In this document: piece by piece, positions 43,971-53,159 of the stretch
How positions within the stretch are numbered: position 1 is the stretch's first letter
How the letters are laid out: each line of letters opens with the position of its first letter
From: Burkholderiales bacterium RIFCSPHIGHO2_12_FULL_69_20
Lineage (GTDB): Bacteria; Pseudomonadota; Gammaproteobacteria; Burkholderiales; Burkholderiaceae_C
Reading direction: 5' to 3'
Length of the DNA stretch: 64,000 nucleotides
Assembly (NCBI GenBank): GCA_001770815.1
Contig: MESD01000216.1
Span: 13,580-77,579, forward strand
Program-made: the position numbers and the translations under genes
The notes under the pieces: model-generated
Database searches by the model: none
What the model was told of the DNA's origin: nothing
The model's input: only the letters and a program-made list of their open reading frames with translations

Positions 43971-45992
43971 ATGACATCGAAGTCTCGACTGCGCCTCGCC
44001 GCAGCCTGTCTGGCGATCAGCCTGCCGGCGTTCAACGGCCTGGCGCAAACCGCGGGGCGCAGCCCGCCCAACTTGAAGCCGCCACCGGTGGAGGCCTTCT
44101 TCCAGCCCGCCCGGCTCCAGGATGCGGCGCTGTCGCCCTCCGGTCGCTGGCTGGCGGCACAGGTGGTGCGCCCTGGCGAGCGGGCCGTGCTGGTGGTCAG
44201 TGACCTCGACGACAAGGAGCCGGCCAAGGTGGTGGCGGCGTTCAGCAAGCATGACGTTCAAGGTGTCAGGTGGGTCAACGACGATTTGCTGGTGTTCGAA
44301 GTCGACGACAACCTGGACCGCAGCCGCGAGGCCATCTACAAGGGCGCCGGCCTGATGTCCGTGCAGCGTGATGGCGAACAACTGAGGCTGCTGATCAAGC
44401 GCGAATGGAAGAACGGCATGTTCTTCGCGGCCCAAGGCACTGCGCCGCTGGAGGCCAACCACGACTTGTTGGCCATCGGCAAGGCGGGCAGCGACGAGTT
44501 GATCGTCGGTGAGCGCATGTACGACAACAACCGCGACTTCAGCGCACTGCGGCCGATCAAGCTCGATGCCCGGACAGGCCAGCGCAGTTCACTGCTCGAC
44601 AACGCACCCGCCGATGTGAAGGCGTGGTGGTTCGACCACCAAGGCACGCCCCGTGCAGCCATGGCCAGCAAGAACGGCCAGTACACGCTCTACTGGCAGG
44701 ATCTGGTCGACAAACGCTGGCGCGAGATCGCCCGCTTCCCGTGGTTGGACGCGCCCTACTGGCCGGCCTTCGTTGACGGTGGGGGGCAGCTCTACGTGAC
44801 CCAGACCGACGATGGGACCGGCGTGTCCGGCATCCGCCTGCTGGACACGGCCACTGGCCGGCTGGCAGCCCAGCCGATGGTCTCGGTGCCGGGCTTCGAC
44901 AGCAACTTCGGCGCGGTGATCGACCGCGACACCGGACAACTGCTGGGCTTGAATCTGCTCACCGACGGCCGCACCCAGGTCTGGCTGGCAACCGCCATGA
45001 AGGCGTTGCAGGTCAAGGTGGACGCTGCCCTGCCCGGCCGCATCAATCTGCTGAGCTGCCGACCCTGCGACAAGCCGCGCCGGCTGCTGGTGCGTTCGTA
45101 CTCCGACCGCCAGCCGGGCGAGTACCTGCTCTACGACGTGGGCGCAGACCGCTGGCAGCGCCTGGGCGTGCAGCGCCCGGCGATCGATCCCGGGCAGATG
45201 GGGCGGATGGACTTCCACCGCATCAAGGCCCGCGACGGCGCCGAGCTGCCGCTGTGGGTGACGCTGCCACCCGGCGGTGCAGCGCAACCCAAGCCGGCCG
45301 TGGTGCTGGTGCACGGCGGCCCCTGGACGCGTGGCGCCGAATGGGCCTGGGATGCCGAGAGCCAGTACCTGGCCACGCGCGGTTACGTGGTCATCCAGCC
45401 CGAGTTCCGCGGCAGCACCGGCTATGGGCGCGCCCACTACCGCGCCGGTTGGCAGCAGTGGGGCCAGGCGATGCAGGACGACGTGACCGACGCGCTGCGT
45501 TTCGCCGTCCAGAAGGGCTGGGTCGACCCCCAGCGGGTGTGCATCGTCGGTGCCAGCTACGGTGGTTACGCCACGCTGATGGGCCTGGCCAAGGACCCCG
45601 ACCAGTACCGCTGCGGCGTGGCCTGGGTGGGCGTGACCGATCCACGGCTGATGTTCAGCATCCACTGGTCCGACATCGGCCGCGAGAGCAAGCAGCACAC
45701 CATGCCGCAGATGATCGGCGACCCGGTCAAGGACGCCGAGAGGCTGAAGGCCAACGCACCGGTGGAACTGGCCGCGAAGATCAAGGCGCCGGTGATGCTG
45801 GTCTATGGGGCGCTGGACATGCGGGTGCCGATCGAACATGGCGAGCGCATGCGCGAGGTGCTGCGCCAGGCCGGCAACCCGCCCGAGTGGCATGTGTACG
45901 GCGACGAGGGGCATGGCTGGCGCCGGCCCGAGAACATCCTGGATTTCTGGCGCCGCGTGGACACATTCCTGTCCCGCCACCTGAAGCCCTGA
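43971..45992 (+). CDS. Secreted S9 family prolyl-oligopeptidase-like peptidase
   Basis: The 673-residue protein has a signal peptide (MTSKSRLRLAAACLAISLPA, cleavage near LAQTA), a beta-propeller-like N-terminal domain and a C-terminal alpha/beta-hydrolase. The catalytic Ser529 lies in VGASYGGYA, with Asp in YGALDMRVP and His in GDEGHGW. Members cleave short peptides or acyl-peptides and act in the periplasm. It is transcribed divergently from vanA; a functional link is not evident. Confidence 0.9.
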   Translation: MTSKSRLRLAAACLAISLPAFNGLAQTAGRSPPNLKPPPVEAFFQPARLQDAALSPSGRWLAAQVVRPGERAVLVVSDLDDKEPAKVVAAFSKHDVQGVRWVNDDLLVFEVDDNLDRSREAIYKGAGLMSVQRDGEQLRLLIKREWKNGMFFAAQGTAPLEANHDLLAIGKAGSDELIVGERMYDNNRDFSALRPIKLDARTGQRSSLLDNAPADVKAWWFDHQGTPRAAMASKNGQYTLYWQDLVDKRWREIARFPWLDAPYWPAFVDGGGQLYVTQTDDGTGVSGIRLLDTATGRLAAQPMVSVPGFDSNFGAVIDRDTGQLLGLNLLTDGRTQVWLATAMKALQVKVDAALPGRINLLSCRPCDKPRRLLVRSYSDRQPGEYLLYDVGADRWQRLGVQRPAIDPGQMGRMDFHRIKARDGAELPLWVTLPPGGAAQPKPAVVLVHGGPWTRGAEWAWDAESQYLATRGYVVIQPEFRGSTGYGRAHYRAGWQQWGQAMQDDVTDALRFAVQKGWVDPQRVCIVGASYGGYATLMGLAKDPDQYRCGVAWVGVTDPRLMFSIHWSDIGRESKQHTMPQMIGDPVKDAERLKANAPVELAAKIKAPVMLVYGALDMRVPIEHGERMREVLRQAGNPPEWHVYGDEGHGWRRPENILDFWRRVDTFLSRHLKP

Positions 45993-46026
45993 ACAGGGCA
46001 CCGCGACAGCACCGGCGCCGGCCGGA

Positions 46027-47241
46027 TCAGCCCAGCCGCCCCAGCAGATGTTGCAGCGCGGCGGCAAAACCTGCCGGCTGCTCCAGCACCGACACATGCG
46101 CGGCGTCCAGCACCGTGAGCCGGGCGTCGGCGATGCCATCGACGATCTCCTGCGCCATCGCCACGGTGCAGCCCAGGTCGGCGCTGCCGGCCACCACCTG
46201 CACCGGGCAGGCAATGGCGCCGAGTTGCGCGCGCCAGTCGGTCTGGGCGATCGCCAGGCAGGCCTCGGCATAACCGCCGGGTTCGGCGCACAGCAACTGG
46301 GCGCGCACCGCGGCGGCCAGTTCGGGGCGGCGGGCGCGGGCATCGGGGCTGATGAAGCGCTCGACCACCGCATCCACGATCGCCGCCATGCCGCCCGCGC
46401 GCACCGCGGCCGCCCGCTGTGCCAGGCCGTCGCGGCTGGCAGGTGGATTGCAGGCCACGGTGTTGGCCAGCAGCAGGCCACGCACCAACTGCGGGTGGTT
46501 GATGGCCAGGCCCTGCCCCACCATGCCGCCCATCGACAGGCCGACGAACACCACCGGCCCGCGGCCCCATTCGACGATCACCCGCGCGGCATCGGCCACC
46601 AGCGCGGCGATGCCATAGGCCGCGCTTACAGGCGCCGAGCCGCCCTGGCCGCGGTGGTCGTAGCGCAGCACGGGATGGCGCGGTGCCAGTTCGGCGGCCA
46701 GCGCGTCCCACATCGACAGGTCCAGCCCCAGCGCATGGCTCAGCACCACCGGCACACCCTCGGGCGCGCCCTGCAGCGCCACACGCAGTTGCGGCAGGCT
46801 GAAGGTGTGGTGCGTCTCGACGCGCTGGCCCGCCAACAGCGGCGCCAGATCGAGCACGATGCCCTCAGCCTGGCAAATCGCCGCGGTGAGCTTGAAGGCC
46901 GTGTTGGCGGCCGGCACGCCGCAGTAGATGGCGCCCTGCATCAGCGCCTCCTTGATCGCCACCAGCGGCACGCCGCCCCGCAGCGCCGCGCGGCAGTGCA
47001 GCTCGAACTCTTCCCAGCGCGCCTGGCCCATGGTCATGCCCAGCACCAGCAGGCGGCGGGTCTGCGTGTCCAGCCCGGGGCGGCCCCAGATGTCGTGCCA
47101 GGCATGGCGCGTGACCAGCGACTGGAACTCGGCGTTCAGGCTGTTGGCCTGGCCGAGCGAGCGCTCGACCCAGGCATCACCCAACATGGCGCGGCGGTTG
47201 GCCGCGCCGCGGTCGAGGTCATCGGGCCGCTCGAGGCTCAT
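46027..47241 (-). CDS. 4-carboxymuconolactone decarboxylase / 3-oxoadipate enol-lactonase fusion
   Basis: The 404-residue protein is a fusion. Residues 1-130 are a PcaC-like carboxymuconolactone decarboxylase (WGRPGLDTQTRRLLVLGMTM, HCRAALRGGVP); residues 140-404 are a PcaD-like alpha/beta hydrolase (YDHRGQGGS, nucleophile in GLSMGGMVGQ, His in DAAHVSVLEQP). The two steps are consecutive in the protocatechuate branch of the beta-ketoadipate pathway. In the well-known PcaL fusion of actinobacteria the hydrolase comes first, the reverse of here. No other pca genes lie in the window. It fits downstream of vanillate demethylation. Confidence 0.88.
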   Translation of the reverse strand: MSLERPDDLDRGAANRRAMLGDAWVERSLGQANSLNAEFQSLVTRHAWHDIWGRPGLDTQTRRLLVLGMTMGQARWEEFELHCRAALRGGVPLVAIKEALMQGAIYCGVPAANTAFKLTAAICQAEGIVLDLAPLLAGQRVETHHTFSLPQLRVALQGAPEGVPVVLSHALGLDLSMWDALAAELAPRHPVLRYDHRGQGGSAPVSAAYGIAALVADAARVIVEWGRGPVVFVGLSMGGMVGQGLAINHPQLVRGLLLANTVACNPPASRDGLAQRAAAVRAGGMAAIVDAVVERFISPDARARRPELAAAVRAQLLCAEPGGYAEACLAIAQTDWRAQLGAIACPVQVVAGSADLGCTVAMAQEIVDGIADARLTVLDAAHVSVLEQPAGFAAALQHLLGRLG

Positions 47242-47263
47242 TGCCGCTGCCAGACTTCAGTGG

Positions 47264-48046
47264 TCAGGACGCGGCGGGTGCCGGTGCGTCCGGGGCAACC
47301 GGCGCAGCCGCGCCGCCATTGCGCTCAACATGCCATTCAACCAGCCGGCCCATGTTGCCCAGCGAAATCTGGTGCGCATGGATCAGGCCCATCAGGCCGT
47401 TGCGGTTGATCGCCACCAGGTCGGCGTCGCTCAGCTTGCCCAGCTTGTCTTCGTCGATGGTGAGGAAGCCGTCCACCGTCAACTTGCTGCCGTCGGGCAG
47501 CGTGGCATCGAAGCGCATGTCGCGCAGCAGGCCTTTTTCCACCAGCACGGCACCGGCCATGCGGGTGCGCTCGACTTCCATCTCGAAGTTCTCGAGCTGC
47601 TTCTGCACGTTGGCGGTGAACTCCGACGGCTGGCCGTCATCACCGAACAGCGCTTGGCCGGTGCTGCCGAAGCCGACCCAGCTCTCGTCGATGCAGACCA
47701 CCATCTCGGTGGGCGCCACGCGCGCCAGCGCAAACGGGTACAGCCGCAGCACCGCCGGCACGTAGCGCACACGCCAGCCCTTGTCGTCGGTGCACAGGTT
47801 CTGGCCCTGCTTGAGGCCGAACACCGCGATCGGCGCCACCTGCTGCTTGCCATCGGCATCGGTGCCGGCGCTGACCCACACCACCGGAAACTCCTTGCAG
47901 GCATCGGTGAACTCGGTGCCCGCCACGAAGAAGGCGTTGAGCTGGTTGATGCTGGCCAGATCGCGCGCACCCAGGTCGAGCTTGAGCTCGCGGTGTTTCA
48001 CGCGGTCCAGCGCCACGGCCTTCTTGTGCAGGTTCTCGTTGATCAT
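47264..48046 (-). CDS. SapC-family protein
   Basis: The 260-residue protein (start MINENLHKKAVALDRVKHRE) matches the SapC family: INQLNAFFVAGTEFTDACKE, FPVVWV, and a C-terminal segment with NGLMGLIHAHQISLGNMGRL. The family is named after a surface-layer component of Campylobacter, but cytoplasmic members are common and the role is unknown. There is no signal peptide here. The ATG overlaps the stop of the CNNM gene (ATGA), so the two are translationally coupled. Confidence 0.82.
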   Translation of the reverse strand: MINENLHKKAVALDRVKHRELKLDLGARDLASINQLNAFFVAGTEFTDACKEFPVVWVSAGTDADGKQQVAPIAVFGLKQGQNLCTDDKGWRVRYVPAVLRLYPFALARVAPTEMVVCIDESWVGFGSTGQALFGDDGQPSEFTANVQKQLENFEMEVERTRMAGAVLVEKGLLRDMRFDATLPDGSKLTVDGFLTIDEDKLGKLSDADLVAINRNGLMGLIHAHQISLGNMGRLVEWHVERNGGAAAPVAPDAPAPAAS

Positions 48047-49368
48047 GCTGAATGGTCCTTCGTCATCGTCTCGTCTTGGGAGGGCGACAGGGGGCTCACC
48101 AGCACCTTGTCCACCCGTTTGCCATCGAGGTCGACGACCTCGAAGCGCCAGCCGTCCCATTCCACCACATCGGTGGTGTGTGGCAGCCGGCCCAGCAGCA
48201 GCATGATCATGCCGGCCAAGGTGTTGTAGCGGCCACGATCTTCCTCGGGTAATTCACGAATCTCCAGCCGATCCTTCATCTCGGGCACCGGGATCATGCC
48301 GTCCATCAACCAGCTGCCATCGGCGCGGCGCACCGCCCAGGCATCCTCGGCGCTGGGCGTGCTGAACTCGCCGGTGATGGCCTCCAGCACGTCGCGCACG
48401 GTGATCACGCCCTGCACCGCGCCGTACTCGTCGACCACGAACACCAGCTCGGCGCTGGTGGCACGAAAGTGGTCCAGCAGCTCCATGCCCGACAGTGTCT
48501 CGGGCACGAACACCGGCGCCTGCATCAGGGCACCCAGGTCGGGCTTCTCGCCGCGCGACAGCGGCACCAGCAGGTCCTGCGCCTGGATCACGCCCACCAC
48601 GTCGTCCAGGCCGTCGCGACACACCGGGTAGCGCGAGTGGCCGTTCTCGGTCATCTGCGACAGCAATTCGTCCAGCGGCGCATGCTGGTCCAGCCAGGTG
48701 ATCTCGGTGCGCGGGATCATCATCGAGCCGATCTGCCGGTCGTCCAGCCGGAACACGTTGCGCACCATCTGGTGCTCCTGCGCCTCGATCACGCCCGCGT
48801 CCAGGCCTTCTTCCAGGCTGGCGGCGATCTCTTCCTCGGTCACGCTGCGCGAGGGCGCGTTGCGGATGCCCAGCAGCCGCAGCGTGGCCTCGGTGCAGGC
48901 CGACAGCAGCCAGACGAACGGCCGCGTGGCCGTCGACAGCAGGTTCATCGGCCGCGCCACCAGCACCGCCACCCGCTCGGGGTACATCTGCCCCAGGCGC
49001 TTGGGCACCAGCTCGCCGAAGATGATGGTCAGGAAGGTGATGCTCAGCACCACCAGCGCGGTGGCCGTGATGCTGGCCGCGCCCACGGTCATCAGCGGCA
49101 GCACGCCGTTCAGCCAGAGGGCCAGCGGCTGCGAGAACGCCGCCTCGCCGACGATGCCGTTGAGCACGCCGATCGAGGTGATGCCGATCTGCACCGTGGA
49201 CAGGAACTTGGTCGGATCCTCGTGCAGCACCTGTGCGGCTTCGGCACCGGGATCGCCCGCCTCCACCATCACCGCCAGCCGCGCCTTGCGCGAGGCCGTG
49301 AGCGCCATCTCGGACATGGCGAACAAGGCGTTCAACAGAATCAGAAAAACCAGCAGCGCGACTTCCAT
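48043..49368 (-). CDS. CNNM/CorC-family hemolysin-type membrane protein
   Basis: The 441-residue protein has an N-terminal DUF21 membrane domain with about four hydrophobic segments (MEVALLVFLILLNALFAMSE), a pair of CBS domains (about 215-340; MMIPRTEITWLDQH, ELVFVVDEYGAVQGVITVRD) and a C-terminal CorC_HlyC domain. Family members handle Mg2+ or Co2+ efflux, though often annotated as hemolysins. The ATG at 49368 is preferred over the in-frame one at 49404. It is divergent from apaH. Confidence 0.92.
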   Translation of the reverse strand: MEVALLVFLILLNALFAMSEMALTASRKARLAVMVEAGDPGAEAAQVLHEDPTKFLSTVQIGITSIGVLNGIVGEAAFSQPLALWLNGVLPLMTVGAASITATALVVLSITFLTIIFGELVPKRLGQMYPERVAVLVARPMNLLSTATRPFVWLLSACTEATLRLLGIRNAPSRSVTEEEIAASLEEGLDAGVIEAQEHQMVRNVFRLDDRQIGSMMIPRTEITWLDQHAPLDELLSQMTENGHSRYPVCRDGLDDVVGVIQAQDLLVPLSRGEKPDLGALMQAPVFVPETLSGMELLDHFRATSAELVFVVDEYGAVQGVITVRDVLEAITGEFSTPSAEDAWAVRRADGSWLMDGMIPVPEMKDRLEIRELPEEDRGRYNTLAGMIMLLLGRLPHTTDVVEWDGWRFEVVDLDGKRVDKVLVSPLSPSQDETMTKDHSA

Positions 49369-49430
49369 GCGGTGGCACCGGCACGGCGCCCCAGGGTTCA
49401 ACACGGCGGCCAGCGTAGCAGAATCACCCC

Positions 49431-50252
49431 ATGCACTACCTCATCGGCGACGTCCAGGGCTGCTGTGACGCCCTGGATCGGCTGTTGGCCGAGATCGGCT
49501 TTTCCCCCTCGCGCGACCGCCTGCATCTGCTGGGCGATCTGGTCAACCGCGGCCCGGCCTCGCTGCGCACGCTGCAGCGCCTGCGTGCGCTGGGCGGGGC
49601 CGCCACCTGCCTGCTGGGCAACCACGACCTGCACCTGCTGGCCGTGGCCACCGGCGGCCAGCGGCCGCACCGCAACGACACCATCAGCGACATCCTGGAC
49701 AGCCCCGATCGCGCCGCGCTGCTTGAATGGCTGCGTCACGGCAAGCTGGCCGACACCGCCCACGGCTGGCTGCTGGTGCATGCCGGCGTGGTGCCGCAAT
49801 GGTCGGCCGAGCAGACCCTGGCCCTGGCCGCCGAGGTGCAGGCGGTGCTCACCAGCCCGGGCCTGGCCGACTTCATGCGGGTGATGTACGGCAACCAGCC
49901 GGCACGCTGGGACGATGCGCTCACCGGCCACGACCGCTGGCGCATGGTGCTCAACGTGTTGACCCGCATCCGCTACTGCACGCCCGACGGCACGCTCGAG
50001 TTCGACACCAAGGACGGCAGCGGCGTGGCACCGCCCGGTCACCAGGCCTGGTTCGACACGCCGCGCCGGCGGACCTTGGGCGTGCCGATCGCCTTCGGCC
50101 ACTGGTCGACGCTGGGGCTGCGCAACCGCCCCGACCTGCTGGCGCTGGACACCGGTTGTGTGTGGGGCGGATCGCTCACTGCAGTGCGCATCGACGGCGG
50201 CCGGCGCGACGTGACGCAGGTGCACTGCCCCGACGGCCGCACGCCCTTCTGA
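49431..50252 (+). CDS. apaH: Diadenosine tetraphosphatase (symmetrical)
   Basis: The 273-residue metallophosphoesterase has GDVQGCCDALDRLL, GDLVNRGPAS, GNHDLHLLAVA and VHAGVVPQW, the metal-binding series of ApaH. It cuts Ap4A symmetrically to two ADP and decaps Np4-RNA. It starts 62 nt from the divergent CNNM gene. Length is normal. Confidence 0.95.
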   Translation: MHYLIGDVQGCCDALDRLLAEIGFSPSRDRLHLLGDLVNRGPASLRTLQRLRALGGAATCLLGNHDLHLLAVATGGQRPHRNDTISDILDSPDRAALLEWLRHGKLADTAHGWLLVHAGVVPQWSAEQTLALAAEVQAVLTSPGLADFMRVMYGNQPARWDDALTGHDRWRMVLNVLTRIRYCTPDGTLEFDTKDGSGVAPPGHQAWFDTPRRRTLGVPIAFGHWSTLGLRNRPDLLALDTGCVWGGSLTAVRIDGGRRDVTQVHCPDGRTPF

Positions 50253-50381
50253 ATCACCCGTCATGGCGGGCAGGGCACGCGACGGATGATCGCCATGGCG
50301 ATCGGGTAGATCTGGGTGGTCATCATGGGCGGCGCGCCGTGTGCCGCGCGAACGGCAACGTTCGGGCCGCGCGCCACACCC

Positions 50382-50387
50382 TAGAAT
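50382..50387 (+). promoter_or_regulatory. -10 box of tRNA-Ser
   Basis: TAGAAT lies 10 nt before the mature tRNA 5' end. The -35 region is GC-rich and unconvincing. Confidence 0.6.
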
Positions 50388-50397
50388 GCGGCCCGTT

Positions 50398-50487
50398 GGA
50401 AGCGTGGCCGAGCGGTTTAAGGCAGCAGTCTTGAAAACTGCCGACGGTGGAAGCCGTCCGTGAGTTCGAATCTCACCGCTTCCGCCA
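50398..50487 (+). tRNA. tRNA-Ser (anticodon UGA)
   Basis: The 90-nt sequence with a long variable arm folds as a serine tRNA. Acceptor GGAAGCG pairs with CGCTTCC, the anticodon stem GCAGT/ACTGC encloses CTTGAAA (anticodon TGA), the T arm has GTTCGAATC, and CCA is encoded (50485-50487). Confidence 0.97.
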
Positions 50488-50728
50488 ACAACGGCGCTGA
50501 CCACCCCCCCTCGATCTGCCCGCCCACGGCGCCTGGCAATGGGGCGCGTTGATGATGTGCGGCGCAGCCAGCCTGCTTCGGCCGGCCGGCCGGTGACGCT
50601 GTTGATGGTGGCGCTGGTCTGTTTCCGGCGGGCGGCCTGATCGTGCCGAATTGTCCCGCGTGTGACTTTTGCACCGGACAAACACCGGGGCGAGCCACGC
50701 CCGGTGGGGCGCAGAATTAATCGGTTGC

Positions 50729-50756
50729 CGCCCGGGTCTTGCCGGGCGCGCTTTTT
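50729..50756 (+). terminator. Intrinsic terminator just before the alcohol dehydrogenase
   Basis: CGCCCGG (50729-50735) pairs with CCGGGCG (50742-50748), followed by CGCTTTTT. It ends 14 nt before the alcohol dehydrogenase ATG, with the ribosome site TGGAG in between. It either ends the upstream tRNA transcript or acts as an attenuator of the following operon. The rest of the 283-bp gap shows no gene. Confidence 0.75.
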
Positions 50757-50770
50757 GATCTGGAGCCCCC

Positions 50771-51856
50771 ATGAAAGCAGCCGTCCTGCATGCCCCCCGT
50801 ACGCCGATGACGATCGAAAACATCGCCATCGACAAACCCAAGCGCCGCGAGGTGCTGGTGCGCACCGCCGCCGCCGGCCTGTGCCACAGCGACCTGCACT
50901 TCATCGAAGGCGCCTACCCAACCCCCGTGCCGGTGGTGCTGGGACATGAGTCGGCGGGCATCGTCGAGGCGGTGGGCGAGGACGTCACCTACCTCAAGCC
51001 CGGCGACCACGTCATCAGCTGCCTGTCGATGTTCTGCGGCCACTGCGAGTTCTGCCTGTCGGGCCACCTGTCGCTGTGCGGCGACCCGGAAGTCAAGCCC
51101 GCCCCCGGCAAGGCAAAGCGCCTGCACTGGAAGGGCGAGCACATGAACCAGTTCCTCAACCTGTCGGCCTTTGCCGAGCAGATGGTGGTGCACGAGCATG
51201 CGCTGGTGAAGGTGCGCGAGGACATGCCACTCGACCTGGCCGCGCTGATCGGCTGCGCGGTGATCACCGGCTACGGTGCGGTGTCGCACACCGCGCGCAT
51301 GGCGCCCGGCAGCACGGTGGCCATCTTCGGCGCCGGCGGCATCGGGCTGTCGACCATCAACGCCGCGGCCATCGCCGGGGCGGGCCGCATCATCGTGATC
51401 GACCTCGACCCGTTCAAGCTCGAACTGGCCAAGGCCTTCGGCGCCACCGACGTGATCAACGCCGCCGATGGCGACACTGTCAAGCGCATCATCGAACTCA
51501 GCAGCGGCGGCGTGCACTATTCGTTCGAATGCATCGGCCTGAAGACCACCGCCGAGCAGAGCTTCTCGTGCCTGCGCTCGGGCGGCACGGCCACGCTGAT
51601 CGGCATGATCCCGGTGGGCACCAAGATCGAATTGCACGGCGTCGACTTTCTGCGTGAGCGGCGCATCCAGGGCTCGATGATGGGCAGCAACCGCTTCCGC
51701 ACCGACATGCCGCGCCTGATCGACTTCTACATGCAGGGCAAGCTGCACCTCAAGGAAATGGTCTCGGGGCGCATCAAGCTCGAAGACATCAACGAAGGCT
51801 TCGCCGCGATGAAGACCGGCGGCATCGCGCGCAACGTGATCGTCTTCGACCACTGA
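50771..51856 (+). CDS. Zinc-dependent alcohol dehydrogenase (class III-like)
   Basis: The 361-residue MDR enzyme has catalytic zinc ligands in AGLCHSDLH and GHESAG, four structural-zinc cysteines in CGHCEFCLSGHLSLC, and the NAD-binding FGAGGIGLSTIN. It resembles Rxyl_3153/formaldehyde-dehydrogenase-like alcohol dehydrogenases, which oxidise primary alcohols with NAD or a bound cofactor. It heads a run with an SDR, a ferredoxin and a CYP153-type P450 and so may oxidise their alcohol products. Confidence 0.9.
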   Translation: MKAAVLHAPRTPMTIENIAIDKPKRREVLVRTAAAGLCHSDLHFIEGAYPTPVPVVLGHESAGIVEAVGEDVTYLKPGDHVISCLSMFCGHCEFCLSGHLSLCGDPEVKPAPGKAKRLHWKGEHMNQFLNLSAFAEQMVVHEHALVKVREDMPLDLAALIGCAVITGYGAVSHTARMAPGSTVAIFGAGGIGLSTINAAAIAGAGRIIVIDLDPFKLELAKAFGATDVINAADGDTVKRIIELSSGGVHYSFECIGLKTTAEQSFSCLRSGGTATLIGMIPVGTKIELHGVDFLRERRIQGSMMGSNRFRTDMPRLIDFYMQGKLHLKEMVSGRIKLEDINEGFAAMKTGGIARNVIVFDH

Positions 51857-51863
51857 GCCAGCG

Positions 51864-52739
51864 ATGCCGCGACAACTCGAAGGCAAGGTCGCAGTCATCA
51901 CCGGCGCGGCGTCGGGCATCGGCCTGGCCACGCTGGAGCGGTTCGTCGAAGCCGGTGCGCGGGTGCTGGCCGCCGATGTGCAGGCCGAGGCCGGCCAGGC
52001 GCTGGCCGCACGCTATCCCGGTGTGGTGAGCTTTGCGCTGTGCGATGTCACCCAGCCGCCGCAGATCAAGGCGGCCATCGAGCAGGCCGTGGTCTTGTTC
52101 GGCGGGCTCGACATCCTGTTCTCCAACGCCGGAGCCGGCGGCGCGCTGGCCGGGGTGGAAAACTTCGACGCCGATGGCTGGGACCGCACCCAGGCGCTGC
52201 TGCTGCGCTCGGTGGCCGCGGGGGCCTCGTATGCCGTGCCGCACATGCGCCAGCGCGGTGGCGGCTCGATCATCAACACCTCGTCGGTGTCCGCGCTGCA
52301 GGCGGGTTATGCCCCGCTGGCGTACTCGGTGGCCAAGGCCGGCGTGCTGCACTACACCCGGCTGGCGGCGGCCGAGCTGTCGGCCCACCGCATCCGCATC
52401 AACGCCATCGTGCCGGGCTTCATCGCCACCTCCATCTTCGGCGGCATCATGAACCTGGGCCCTGAACAAGCCGCCCTGCTGGCCGGGCAGATCGCCGAGC
52501 GCAGCGGCACCGCCAACCCGATCGGCCGCTCGGGCCTGCCGCGCGACATCGCCGAGGCGGCACTGTTCCTGGTCTCCGATGCGGCCGGCTTCATCACCGG
52601 CACGCACCTCACGGTGGACGGCGGCCTGACCATCGGCCCGCGTCACTCCTGGGACCCGAACGCCGCCGGCCCGATGACCGATGCGCTGGGCCTCAGCCCC
52701 GCCGAGTTGCGTGCGCTGCGCGCCGCGCGCGGCGGCTGA
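51864..52739 (+). CDS. Short-chain dehydrogenase/reductase
   Basis: The 291-residue SDR has the classical cofactor motif TGAASGIGLA, the NAG motif as NAGAGG, the catalytic Ser in INTSSVSAL and YSVAK for Tyr and Lys. The aspartate at the end of beta-2 (VLAADVQ) favours NAD. The substrate is unknown, probably an alcohol or ketone of the same pathway. It starts 7 nt after the alcohol dehydrogenase gene. Confidence 0.92.
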   Translation: MPRQLEGKVAVITGAASGIGLATLERFVEAGARVLAADVQAEAGQALAARYPGVVSFALCDVTQPPQIKAAIEQAVVLFGGLDILFSNAGAGGALAGVENFDADGWDRTQALLLRSVAAGASYAVPHMRQRGGGSIINTSSVSALQAGYAPLAYSVAKAGVLHYTRLAAAELSAHRIRINAIVPGFIATSIFGGIMNLGPEQAALLAGQIAERSGTANPIGRSGLPRDIAEAALFLVSDAAGFITGTHLTVDGGLTIGPRHSWDPNAAGPMTDALGLSPAELRALRAARGG

Positions 52740-52795
52740 CACCAGCCGCGCCACCCCTACCGCCCTTCGTCCACCCCTCACCACAAGACACGCCC

Positions 52796-53116
52796 ATGCC
52801 CAAGGTCATCTTCATCGCCCACAACGGAACCCGCCACGAGGTGCAGGCACCAACCGGGCTGTCGCTGATGCGCGCGGCCATCGACAACAACGTGCCTGGC
52901 ATCGATGGCGACTGCGGCGGCCAATGCGCCTGCGCCACCTGCCATGTGTTCATCGAGGCGCCCTGGGCCGCGCTGACCGGCCCGCGCACCGAGCGCGAGG
53001 ACGAGATGCTCAACTTCGCCGCCGAATTGCGCGACAGTTCACGCCTGGCCTGCCAGGTCGAGCTGAGCGATGCGCTCGACGGCATCGTCGTAGGCATGCC
53101 CGAAGGCCAGCACTGA
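52796..53116 (+). CDS. [2Fe-2S] ferredoxin, putidaredoxin type
   Basis: The 106-residue protein carries the adrenodoxin/putidaredoxin cluster motif CGGQCACATC with a last cysteine in LACQVEL. It transfers single electrons to a class I bacterial P450. The next gene is a P450, so the partnership is clear. No ferredoxin reductase is encoded nearby. Confidence 0.94.
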   Translation: MPKVIFIAHNGTRHEVQAPTGLSLMRAAIDNNVPGIDGDCGGQCACATCHVFIEAPWAALTGPRTEREDEMLNFAAELRDSSRLACQVELSDALDGIVVGMPEGQH

Positions 53117-53159
53117 CCCGATTGCCCCCTCCGGCGCCAACCTCTCCAAGGAGTCTGCC

